In this document: positions 36,445 to 46,871 of the stretch, in pieces | Layout of the letters: the number at the start of each line of letters is the position of its first letter | Position numbering within the stretch: the stretch's first letter is position 1 | Source: Pohlia nutans | Taxonomy: Eukaryota; Streptophyta; Bryopsida; Bryales; Mniaceae | Assembly (NCBI GenBank): GCA_022496805.1 | Contig: CM040102.1 | Coordinates: 1,116,001-1,180,000, forward strand | Direction of reading: 5' to 3' | DNA length: 64,000 nt | The notes under the pieces: generated by a model | Databases searched by the model: none | Told to the model about the DNA's origin: nothing | Seen by the model: only the letters and a program-made list of their open reading frames with translations | Made by a program: the position numbers and the translations under genes

Positions 36445-37059
36445 CTAAATTACTCCTTGCACCGGGGAGGAACTGAAAGACTCGCCGTCATCAGATTCTG
36501 AGTTGCTTGTGGCGTCAAGAATGGAATCCCAAAACGGAGGTTTGGGATCGTCATCGAAGTTCTCTTGGACAGCATCAAAGATGGCCTGGGGAACGATTTG
36601 AACGTCCTGGCACTGGATATTGCACGGATCTGGAAGTCCAAGCATGTCGCAAACATAATGACACCATATCAACGTCCACAAAACAGGAGGCCGAGGATAG
36701 AAATCCCAAATTCCACACGGGATATCATGTCGTCCAAGAACCCCTTTTTCCAAGCGCAGGATGGAGATGTCGACGCGCCAGTCATCAGAACACTGCATCT
36801 CGCTCATCCACATTTCGATTGCCCCCTGCAAAGTGTCAACACAGTATCTCATTTGGACTAACCTATCATTCTTCCAAAGCATAGGGTAGTCGTCGATGCT
36901 TCGAGCCGACCCGAGTCTCCAGGTGAATTCCTCAAACCCGCGAGGAGTATGACCTTCCATCACACGATTAAAGATATTGGGCAGAAACTCAAGCGAACAT
37001 TTGAGAAGGGAAAGCGAAGCGACAAGAACTTTGTTCCGAAGTTTATAGAACTCTAGCAA
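36445..37059 (-). CDS. Gene X: unknown protein co-occurring with the MULE, unit 3
   Basis: This is a single open frame of 204 residues starting MLEFYKLRNKVL. No family is recognised. Visible features: a hydrophobic N-terminal helix region, many Trp and aromatic residues (FTWRLG, IWDFYPRPPVLW, LIWCHYVC), two Cys near LPDPCN, and an acidic serine-rich tail. A related fragment in the same place in unit 2 (21146-21345) shows it is part of the composite element rather than a chance ORF. It is head-to-head with the SRMR exon and collinear with the MULE gene. It could be an accessory transposition protein, but nothing in the sequence shows a function. Upstream exons are possible. Confidence 0.55.
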   Translation of the reverse strand: MLEFYKLRNKVLVASLSLLKCSLEFLPNIFNRVMEGHTPRGFEEFTWRLGSARSIDDYPMLWKNDRLVQMRYCVDTLQGAIEMWMSEMQCSDDWRVDISILRLEKGVLGRHDIPCGIWDFYPRPPVLWTLIWCHYVCDMLGLPDPCNIQCQDVQIVPQAIFDAVQENFDDDPKPPFWDSILDATSNSESDDGESFSSSPVQGVI

Positions 37060-37754
37060 GGTATTATATAAAGATCAGTGACATTTTCTATAAAGTGGAC
37101 GAATGGAAAATTGTTTAGGTCTAATGAATGCAATCGGAGAGTTCATGAAATGCGAAGGTAGTCCAGAGTGACATGGTTTAATCAAATCAAACAATTTCTG
37201 TGGACATCATTAGGTGATACACTTGATTGGATATTCAGAATTAGATATTTTCAAAATTCATGATATCTTATAGACAACTGTGGACAACTAAATGAGAAGA
37301 CAATGTCAGAGTGATTGAACTATAAAGAAATTGGATATAAAAAACTAAATTTGAATCTTCGGCTGACAACTTATTATAGTTAGGGAGCCCGCCGGCAAGC
37401 CTTCAAATGCTGTCAGCGAAATTTGGGGAGACGACTGCGATAGACTTGATGAAGGTGAGGATGGATGAACGGACAGTTGTAGAGTTTGGACACATCGTTG
37501 AAGTATTCTTAGCGACTCTTACAAGACACTGAGTGAGTGGGGTTCATCAATTCATTTGTGAATCACAGTTTTCCCTAGAACGTTTTGTTTGCTATGATAG
37601 AGTTACTTGTAGTTCTGATTATAGTATGGAGGGCTGATGCCGGTAGAGAATGTTTCGATGAATATCTTAGTGCTGGAGTTGAAGAATTGCATGAAGTAAT
37701 GTGGGCTGATAGTGGGTCTTAGAGCTAGGATGTGTCTATGCAAGTATAGGACAG
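37060..37754. other. Divergent intergenic region, unit 3
   Basis: It lies between gene X (minus) and the SRMR exon (plus). AT-rich, no repeat. It should contain both promoters; no convincing box was assigned. Confidence 0.4.
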
Positions 37755-38054
37755 ATGCAACGTGAAGATTGTGTTAGAGAGCAAAAGAGTCAGAATGTGC
37801 AAAACAGGAAAAAAAAGAAACCAAAGGTTGTATACTCAAGTAGGAGGGAGATAGAGGCAAGCCGAATGAGGCAAACGAGGACAAGATCAAAGGTAGCTGA
37901 AGTAGATTGTGCGGTCCCAAAGGCCATCCAATTTCGTGCCGTCAACGTGGTGGAATTTGCGAGCGATATCAGAAGCGAAAACGAGAATGCACTGAACACT
38001 GCAGGAGCGCCTTCAACTGAGACACTAAATTCCAAAATCGACAGCGAACTCCAC
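37755..38054 (+). CDS. SRMR basic exon, unit 3
   Basis: It starts MQREDCVREQKS and ends at CTCCAC|GTAAGT. It carries RKKKKPKVVYSSRREIEASR then MRQTRTRS, the same basic pattern as at 11998 and 21918, followed by a neutral to acidic stretch (NVVEFASDIRSENEN). MTase copy C lies 3.3 kb downstream on the same strand, with further candidate exons at 40361 and 40578 between. It may be the 5' exon of the MTase transcript. Function unknown. Confidence 0.5.
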
Positions 38055-38935
38055 GTAAGTGAATTTTGTTTTCATCTCATTTACGCTATGAACTATTGGA
38101 AGCAAGGATTCTAAAGTGTAAATAGGCTATTCTTCTAATATTGTTTTAAGGCATACATAAATGGAAAGAAATCACACTGGGGTACAAATTATTCTTACGT
38201 CCCCCCCATCCACAGAGGGACCTTCTCCAGAATACAATTTTCACGCTGGGCACTCTACGGTACGCTCGCCGTTACTAGTGAAATCCTGGTTAGTTTTCTC
38301 ATGATGCGTGACTTAAAATCCTCCGAGTCATGGCGCGAGCTTGGACTCGAAAAAATTTCCCTATGACTTCTTCAAGTCCCGGGGCGTACAGGGACTTAGA
38401 AATTTTGCACCTGCATCGGAACTCGCTCGCACTTCGGGCAACTTGCAACTCCGTATTTTGACGAACTCATTGTGAGTACCTGATCGCACTTTGACGAACA
38501 CATTGTGAGCACCTAATCACGCAGCCAACACGAGTTCCCCAGTCAACACGAGTTCCCTAGCCTCATTGTGAGCACCTGATCCGCCCCAGCCAGCACATTA
38601 AGAGAACGTAATTTGGCCCAACATTGAAAGCACCTGATCCGCCCCAGCTCCAATGATTTCGCCGCCACGCTCCCCCATTTTTGCGGAGTTCTCCCCCAGA
38701 TTTCGCTGCCGCGTTGTCACAGGATCTGCCCCCTGCCGCCGCCTCGCTGCCACATCACCTGACCTCGTGTTGGTCCTCATCCCCGGCCCATGATCTCTTC
38801 GAGGAACTCTCCCAGCGCGTGATTGGCTACCAGAATTCTCCAAATCCCCAGCAGGCCTTAATTAGCAATGAAGTACGCAATAAGAGTGGCGCCGTGAGTT
38901 CGAGGAGGGCCAGCGTGCCCACATTCCTCAAACGT
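38055..38935. other. Spacer with repeated GAGCACCTGATC and CAACACGAGTTCCC motifs
   Basis: Short direct repeats (TTGTGAGCACCTGATC and close variants near 38471, 38505, 38567, 38625) occur in sequence that becomes GC-rich. A possible short exon ending CTCAAAC|GTAAGTCC at 38932 is too weak to call. Confidence 0.4.
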
Positions 38936-39400
38936 AAGTCCACGGCTTGTGAGAACTCTTGTGGATGTAGAACTCGTGTGCTTGTAGAACTCTTGTGGAT
39001 GTAGACTCGTGTTTGCTGACTCGGGTGCTTGTTGAACTTGTGTGATAGTTGAGCACGTATTGAGAACTTATGAAGTCGTGTACTATACAACTCGTGTACT
39101 GTTGGACTCGGAGCTTCTGAACTCGTGTAGTGCTGGACTCGTGTAAGGCTGGATTCGTGGGCTTGTGAACTCGTATAGAGTTTGTGTACTGTTGGACTCG
39201 GGGCTTGTGAACTCGTGAACTGCTGGACTCGTGTACTGCTGGATTCATGGCTTGTGAACTCGCATAGAGCTCGTGTACTGTTGGACTCGGGGCTTGTGAA
39301 CTCGTGTACTGCAGGACTCAAGTACTGCTGGATTCGTGGGCTTAAGAACTCGTGAACTGTTGAACTTGGGCGCACGAAGTCCATGAGCTGGTCATGTTGA
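38936..39400. repeat. AACTCGTG minisatellite, unit 3
   Basis: This is an irregular array of GAACTCGTGTACTGCTGGAC and GACTCGGGGCTTGTGAACTC units of roughly 20-40 bases, grading into higher-order copies of about 60-100 bases. Composition-driven open frames on the minus strand (HEFTSPES-like) are disregarded. Confidence 0.7.
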
Positions 39401-39769
39401 CTTGAGAGTGTTGTCAGTGAGAGAAACTGTCTTTGGGATTCATGGAATACGAACTGTGAGTGACCGGGTCGGCGGCGAGACGGCGCCGTCACGGCGTGGC
39501 GGAACGCGGGTCACTTGGGAGTCACGACCCATAGCCAATACAAGTATACTCCCAAGAGTGGGAGTTTAAGTCAAAGCATTTCTAACGTTTGTTATTTGAT
39601 GGTGCAGTGCGCGAAAATAGTGAGTGGTGATGGAGCACCCGTGTCGAGCGTGTCGGGGGGACCACCTGGAGGCACAGCGCGAAAGGAATGCGTCGCAGTA
39701 AGCGCAATGCAGCGCAAAGTGGCTTGGTAGGCTCCCATCAACCATCATATTTATGTTGAAATAATAACA

Positions 39770-40250
39770 AAGATAAAAATATATTCTTTTGACTACGGCC
39801 TCAAGGCGTGACGCGTCACGCCAAAACCTGAGGGCCTCAAGGCGTGACGCGTGGCGCCAAAACTTATGATAGAAAACTTGACGCCACGGCGCCATGGCGC
39901 GAAAACCCGAGGTGCCCCAGGGGGGGCGTCGCCGGTGACGCCCCCCCTGGGGCCCCTCGAGTTTTCAAGTTTTCGCTGCGAAAACTTGACGCCACGGCGT
40001 CACGGCGTCACGCCGTGGCGCCGTGGCGCGAAAACCCGAGGGGCCCCAGGGGGGGCGTCGCCGGCGACGCCTCCCCGGGGCCCCTCGGGTTTTCAAGTTT
40101 TCTGCTAAAAAACTTGACGCCACGGCGTCACGGCGTCACGCCGTGGCGCCATGGCGCGATAACCCGAGGGGTCCCTGGGGGGGCGTCGCCGGCGATGCCC
40201 CCCCTGGGGCCCTCCGGCTTTTCAAGTTTTCTCATAGAAACTTTCTCTTA
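39770..40250. repeat. GC-rich tandem array of long palindromes
   Basis: Three copies of a 108-127-bp unit begin at AAAACTTGACGCCACGG (39873, 39981 and about 40108). The middle of each is an imperfect palindrome of about 50 bp: CCCGAGGGGCCCCAGGGGGG, then CGTCGCCGGCGACG, then CCCCCTGGGGCCCCTCGGG. Each could extrude as a cruciform. AAGGCGTGACGCGT repeats precede the array (39800-39850). Not coding, despite open frames in several phases. Confidence 0.8.
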
Positions 40251-40360
40251 GAAAATGATTTCTAGGAATACTTCTCGGTTTCATCGCAGAAATGGTTGAA
40301 TCTTCGTTTCATATGTCTATGTTTAATTATGTCTGTGTTTGGATTTGTGTGTTTTCGCAG

Positions 40361-41312
40361 AATATCGTTGATGAGACCCAAGATGTCCTGCATGATCAGG
40401 AGACGCCTCAGACTCCGCTGTTATCTCCCGTTCTAGAGGTATTCATTCTCTTGTTTGCATTGTTGTGTTTTGAGTTATGTTATTTCTACGTTATTAGAGT
40501 TCTTCATGAGTATATGTTTGTAATTCTGTTTGTTATCATTACAATAGGACGGTGCTCTGGAGAATGCAGCATTCTAGGTGGAGATTATCGATCTGAGCTC
40601 TGATGATAGTGCAGATTATCTTTACTGTATCTGCGAGCACCCTGTCATCGATCTCGATAGTTTTGATGATTTTCGGTCTACGCGTCTTCCAGTGCCTCAG
40701 TCATTGTCTCCTCTTCTTCGCTCTCTGTCTTCTCCGGATTCTTCTTCTGATGATAGTGTCCCTCCTCTGCTATCACTCCTTGTTTCCCCATTAAGATTCT
40801 GTCCCACCTCCTCCGATGAGTTTGTTCCCTCCTCTCCCCAGCTGTGTGCTTCTATTTCTTCCACTGCCTTCACTCCTACTTGCCCTCGGGATTCTGTTTC
40901 CTCTTTCCTTCCCGAGTATTTTCCCCCCTATTCGCCTGAGTGTGTTCCCTACTCTCCGCCGGAGTTTGTCCCCTCCTCTCCGCCGGAGTACGTCCCCTCT
41001 TCTTCGCCGGAGTACAATCCCTCTTCTACTCCCGATTATGTTCCCGCTTCTTCTCCAGAGTATGTTCCCTCTTCTCCGCCGGAGTATGTTCCTACTTCTC
41101 CCGCGGAGAATGTCCCTGCTGTTTTATCTGCTCCTTCTGAGTATATCCCTGTCATTTCAGTTCAGTCAGTCCCTACAGTGTCTCCCCCATTGCTTCTTCA
41201 GGACTCTATTCTTCCATTCTCACGTTATCCGCTACTCGGAGTTGACAGTATTGGCCATCGAGGGCGTCGGGCTTTCTCACGTGGACGGCGCATTTGTAGA
41301 CGCTTAGCCTAG
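40361..41312 (+). CDS. Candidate linker exons with SIM-like motif and octapeptide repeats, unit 3
   Basis: Exon 40361-40438 (acceptor TTTTCGCAG, 26 codons, donor GAG|GTATTC) joins in phase to an exon starting at 40578 (acceptor TTCTAG). That exon has no ATG at its start and opens VEIIDLSSDDSAD, a typical SUMO-interaction-like pattern. Further on, octapeptides of the form PEYVPSSP recur about seven times, with variants PEFVPSSP, PEYNPSST and PDYVPASS. A Ser/Pro-rich tail ends at TAG 41310-41312. The frame lies between the SRMR exon and the ParB exon of copy C on the same strand. It could be the linker of the MTase protein (if a donor before the stop is used) or a separate gene. No catalytic domain. 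Confidence 0.45.
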
Positions 41313-41385
41313 CTATATGTGCACACATTTGCTATGAGCAAATCTTTGTTACTTCTTCATTCTTCATATATTTTTTATTCTATGT

Positions 41386-44300
41386 TTGCAAAATGCACAT
41401 ACTTCATTTGTCGTTGTATCTCACACTGACGATCCTCAGCCAAATCTCGGAGAATCGGATGGTGATAATAGCAACGACGGGGACCATAATACTACTAATT
41501 TGACAATTGTTCAGCTTCGAGCGATCAACACGTTGAATTCGGTGACAACGATTGAACAGCTTCGTCTTCTGCCAATTGAGGACTCTCGAATTCTGATTCC
41601 CCTTTGTCGAATGACTATCATGCCGATTGTGAGACCGACTTTGTCGTGTGATTTGACGTTACTTGAAGCTGATTTTGTGCATGGATACCGCGAAGGAGCA
41701 GCCGTTTTCTACTTGTCCACGACTGATGAGCACGGCCTTATCCATACCTTCTCTGATGAAGAAAAGCAAACTTGGAATGCGCACTGGAGAGCTGCGGATG
41801 CCCGCTTTGAGGAATTCCTGCGGACCAAGCCGTCTCTTCAACATCTCAGCAACGCCAAGTTTTTGTATGTGATGGCAACCACCGTCTGCAAGCTTGGATG
41901 AAAGTCATCTCTCGCGACCACCCACTAGAGATGAAATGGCATTACTCTGTTGACGCCATTGTTTTGGATACAAAAGGGCGTATTGGAGAGGTTATGCAGG
42001 TTATGCACGACATTAACAAGTTAGTATATCTAAAACCAACTCTAGTGCTATTTTGTTATATCAGTTTGCCATTTACAACAAATTCTAAGTCCAATATCTG
42101 TTGATGTTACAGATCAACAGAGAACTCACATGTGAAGACGAACTTGGTACACGATCTGTATCAAGTTCGTAAGTATGGAATGATGACAGTGGAGCAGTTG
42201 AAAGGTATTATCAGTCCTGCTGAGTACGAACGTGCCAAGGCCTATGTTCCTCAATCGTGGTTTACTCTTCCGGCTGATACTTTAACCACTCTTATATTTC
42301 GTGTGAGTCAATCTATCCAACTATTCCTATTGCATCCTTCCTCTCTATTTATTTGTATTTAGTCATTCATTTAGTGACTTTCATTTGCGGTGCAGCATGA
42401 CATTGCCAAGGCTAGCGATGCCGAGCTTCGAAAGTACTGTGAACACATCCTTGACGAAGACATCAAAGAGGATGGCATGAAGGATGCCATGTTGAGGGGC
42501 GTCAAAGACAAGACGGAGAAGTTGAAGGTCAAACTGCGGAAAATGACTGCAGTTGCAAATCCTCTGTATGGAGACAAATTCCTGCACGAGGTATGTACTT
42601 TTTATTTCTTTCATTATTGCATTTACTTTATCAATGCTCAATCCTAATAATTGCGAATTCTGCAGATCGAAAGACACTATGCTCGGAATTCCCTCGAACC
42701 TCACATGCAACTTGACAAGCTGCAAGCCATTGCGACTTCTATCGCAAGCCCGGATAGCAAGGTTCAATCGTTGATGTGGTGGAACAGTTCAGAACAAACT
42801 CCGGCTGCGAGAAAGTTCCCCTCCAAATCCACCAAGGACATACTGAGTAATTGGCTAGACAAGGCTTGCTGGTATGCAGGGGTGAGTCTATATCCACTTC
42901 CTCTACCTGTTGATTTTGGAAATTCAGTCTTTCTTGTGCTAATTCTCTTCACATTGATCACCGCAGTTCATGGACGCGGCTATCGACACCTTTAGGACCA
43001 TCGAAGAGAAAGATGGGCTTGTGATTGATTACGAGGTTGCAGATAAAATTGACGTGTACCTCGAGATTTGGAGAATGAAGCTCTGGGACATTGGCTTCCC
43101 AGATGTCTTCAAGAGAAACGGCTTCAAAAAGGACGACGACTTCGCCAAACACGCGGATTCAACTTCCTTAGTCAATCGTGTCATATACCGGTTCGTTTAC
43201 GAAATATCCTTCAACTCCAACACTTTGATTTACTTTGAATTACTTCATTGATTTCATGTATTTGATCATTACCATTTCTTATGCAGGTACTTCATGTTTG
43301 AGCTGGTACCGAAAAAGGCTATCACAAGGATGCTGTACCCCCTTTCTTGGCGACATGGAGCGATCTCTTTAGTGACACCTGTATGTTCAGCCCTCATCAG
43401 ATGAAGATGTGGACATCGTCTCATCTCCGTAGCACTGGGTGGTACTTGGAGTGCGGTGTCAACGCCGTACCGGACGTGGAACGGGCACTTTTTGACTACG
43501 CGGAGAATGCGAAGGAAATCATCCTCTTTGACACTGTCGACGGGTCCATGGACGAGGCCGCGAAAGCCAAAGCGATTGCAAAGATACAGGCTCAAGATCT
43601 CAAGAAGAAGGAGCAGATGGCGGCCACTGCTGAGAAACGACTTGCTAAAGAAGAAGCAAAACGGATTAAAGAGGCCGAGAAGAAACAAGCAAAGAATGAG
43701 AAGACAAGATTGAAACGAGCGGAGAAGAACAAGGTTGGCATCACAAACGACTCGACGGTGGTGGATGAGGCTCAAAGCAATCGGGCACCAAAGGACGCTG
43801 GCAAAACTTTGAAAGTACCCGTGATCTCGTCTACACAGGAACGACTCACCCAAGGACCCGTTGTTGATGAAGTTGCATCAGCCTCTCACGCTACAAACGA
43901 TGAGTTCTTTCTGAATTTGTCCTTCTCATCACTCTTGCCAGAGGACAACCCACCGCTTCCTGCCTTCAAAGACCTTGTGGCATTTTTGGAGAAGGTACCC
44001 TAAACCCTTCAACATTTCCTTCTTCTCCTGTCAACTTAAATTTCGTTGCATAAATCATCCCCGTGTTCTCTAACTCAACCACCTCTATATCTTAAATTTT
44101 GTTGCAGCATCGTGGAGATCGGGATCGAGTGTTTAAGGGTCGCCGTAATGCAAAAGCCACCGTTGACCTGATGTTGGTGGACTACCCGGAGAATCTGCGC
44201 GTCCCGACTATTTCGAACCCCTCCCACGACATACCACGTTGGAACAAGTTGGATCCTGCTACTTTGGATGCCATATTTGACTTCGCAGATCATCACATTC

Positions 44301-45519
44301 ATGACGGTGGAGCGATGGTCGTCATCCACCCTTACGACGTGGTGGTGAAGTCTTCTGTACTTGGGTATGCAAAGAGTTATGGGTTCATGGAGAGGAAAAA
44401 CTGGGTTTGCATGAATCGCTTGCACTTGTGTCATCCGAGTAAGAAGGATTTGACGGTACGTTTTGCTTAGACCTTGATCTCAACTTGGCCATGCGATATA
44501 AATCAATCCTTAAAACTCTAAACCTTATGTGTTTCTTCCTTTGATTGTCTTCTGATGTCACAGACGCAAAGATTCGGTGCCTACCTTCTGGTGAGATCGG
44601 AGGATTCTTCCTTCGAGTTCAATCCGGTGTCGTCCATGAACGAGTTCAGAGTGGACCCTGGTTCGGACGAGTGGCTGCAAAACTACACCACCAAAATTGA
44701 CCAAGCTATGAACGGCTCCAAGCCCTGGCGTGGACCCCGAGAGAAGAGCAAAGGTTTTTGGCAAGTTCTAATTGAGGCTTGTTCCAAGCCCATAGACATT
44801 GTTCTAGACTGCCACGCCATGACTGGTGAATCCCTAAACCCTTACTAGCTTTGAAGTTTTTACATTTAATCGACGAAGTTCTATCTATCTATTCATAGTA
44901 CTTGTTTTCATAGACATTGTATGTGTATTCCAGGCGCTTCCATTCATGCTTGCAGGAATGTCAATCGCCACATTGTGGCTTTAGAGGAAGACAAGGCCAT
45001 CTTTGATGTTCTCATCGCTCCTTTGGCGCGTGCGAAGGCTACCCTACCATCGCCACAGCCTTCCGGATCGAAGCGTTCTCAGGACCCAGACAATATGGAG
45101 GTCGTACCATCGCAGGTCAAGAGAAGAAAAACGAGTAAGTAAGTTTGTTTTAATTCAAATTCCCTAGCTCTTTGATTCTGAACTCATTTCAGGAAGCTGA
45201 ATGTACTAATGTTATCCATAGGTGTCATAGCTTCTCAATTGGAATGAGCCCTCCTGGACACAATCCATTTTTTGCTGCCCGGATGTTCTTTCCAAGTCCT
45301 CCGAAACCATATGAGCTCCCGCTGTACGTGGAGCCACTAGCTAGGGCATTTGCAGAGAATAGCCTGGATGACGTGGACATGACTGAGGGAGTACCTGATA
45401 CCGGCGTTTCACAGTACTTGGACTTCGAGGCTGCGGAGTCATCTCGCACCCATAGTTCTGGCTCTTTTTCTAGAACATCCTCTTCTACACATGAAGACTC
45501 CTGTGATGACTCCTCGTAG
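41386..45519 (+). pseudogene. ParB-like / beta-class DNA methyltransferase fusion gene, copy C (two frameshifts)
   Basis: The exon plan is the same as copy B: a first exon to 42019, then 42113-42302, 42396-42590, 42666-42881, 42967-43190, 43287-43994, 44108-44455 (348 nt, equal to A and B), 44564-44825, 44934 to about 45134, and a last exon from about 45222. The first exon has no ATG near its start, so it probably follows an upstream exon (acceptor CCTCAG near 41438). Motifs are IPLCRMTIMP, GYREGA, a motif-IV position VDYPEN, PWRGPREK and VLDCHAMTG|GAS with RHIVALEED. Lesions: one base missing in a T run near 41862 puts VCDGNHRLQAW out of frame, and one missing base near 43325 shifts KKAIT/KDAVPPFL. 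Exon 6 is Lys/Glu/Ala-rich and coiled. It reads toward the unit 3 terminus. Confidence 0.65.
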
Positions 45520-45557
45520 TGTAATGTACTCTGCATTCCTATGTTATTTTATGATTG

Positions 45558-45620
45558 GTAGTGAGACTGAAACGTCCACTTCACTTTGGTTCTCGTAGTA
45601 GTATTATATTTTCACATCAC
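45558..45620 (+). repeat. Decayed terminal module after MTase copy C
   Basis: GTAGTGAGACTGAAACGTCC, then ACTTCACTTTGG and GTATTATATT, follows the stop by about 40 bases. It keeps the order of the modules at 15591 and 35101, but the stem is broken. Confidence 0.4.
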
Positions 45621-45665
45621 TCTCTTCTGTGGTCGTTGATGCATTCACGAATTGATATACCTGCC

Positions 45666-46871
45666 GTAGCACGTGATACCGGATATTCCCCTAGAGCGCA
45701 CTTTTTCGTATTAAGAATGCTCGTAGAGGTGATTTCCGGGTTATCGTTCCGCGGAGACTCTGTGAAGTGGGAAGTTTCTGGGGACTGATCCGGATTGGTG
45801 ACTTCTCTCCTCCAGTCACCAATTAACTCCCTTCTCCTCTACTCAAACCGGATCTTCCCTACTGACTAATACGATTATGGATAGATCCGGTATCTGTCTG
45901 GGTTGGGAGTTTAACCAACTCTACTCCACTCGGTCTATCCTAACCTTTTAATCCGGTTTCCCTTTAACCTCTGTTTTTCCTCAGAGGGTTCTCCATTTGC
46001 ATTTTTAAGGATGCTGGATTTAAAGCTACACCCTCCCCTATTGATTTCCGTGACAGGGGTTTCACAACTTCCGGGTTATCCAAACTCACTTCCTACTCCG
46101 GGTACTTTCCGTATTGCCCTTCAACTGTGGGTTTATCCCAAACCCCCAGCCGGTCACACAAGAGCAACCCGGTTTTCCCCTTAAAAATACTACAACGACT
46201 TGCTAACCGGGGTGGACAGTATCTAGGGTGTCCGGAAGAGATGGAATTCCTCACGACCCGTTTTACTCTAGCTTCCCCGTACCCTGCATTTACAAGATCT
46301 ACCCGGATGCTAGCACCTCTACCAGACTACCCGTCCAGGAGTTCTGAGAGAACCGGAGTACCCCCTCCATCTCACTCAGCCACTAATCCAGAGTATTTCC
46401 TGCAACCAGTCCCGGAAGACCCTACATTCAAACGCTCCTAATTCTCCCAAATCTTCTACCCGGACTCTGAATTGACTCTTACACCAGAACCTGGCTAATC
46501 CACCCGGTTACCAAGGGACTAATTGAGACACTGTTCCGGGCAATACCACAAGCAAACACACATGTGCACACACACACACACACACACAGTTGGTGGAAAG
46601 AACATGTGTCTCTACTCATTTACACGGAACAATAGTACACAAAAAGACACCCAAGAATGACAAGCATTCCTAGATAAGAAGCCGCCCCAAACGCCCAGAT
46701 CCGGGAATTCCGCAGATCCTACATTCCCGGGATCCGGAAATCCGGGGAGCTTCCTCCACGGCTCAGTTCCTATCCTAAGCCGCCATTAGCATTAAAGTCC
46801 TAAAAAGCCTATACACAAAAAGTCTTCTACTCTACCTACTCAAAAGGTCCTACTCTACACGACCAGATCCA
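45666..46871. repeat. Dispersed repeat module, left copy, with (CA)11
   Basis: It starts at GTAGCACGTGATACCGGATA and is matched by 61625 onward: the same opening of about 125 bases, the block CCGTCCAGGAGTTCTGAGAG, and a CA microsatellite (46567-46588 here, 62688-62703 there) before the 3' end of the coiled-coil gene. It is the 3' flank or terminal repeat of that element. No matching copy is seen beyond the other end of the gene, so an LTR could not be shown. Confidence 0.6.

Noticed and set aside
39844..40251. 135-codon frame over the GC palindrome array
   Set aside because: It is open in several phases because of composition and repeats, with no conserved protein pattern.
45666..46871. LTR of a second retrotransposon
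   Set aside because: No matching copy is seen beyond the other end of the coiled-coil gene and no primer-binding site was found, so it is listed only as a dispersed repeat module.
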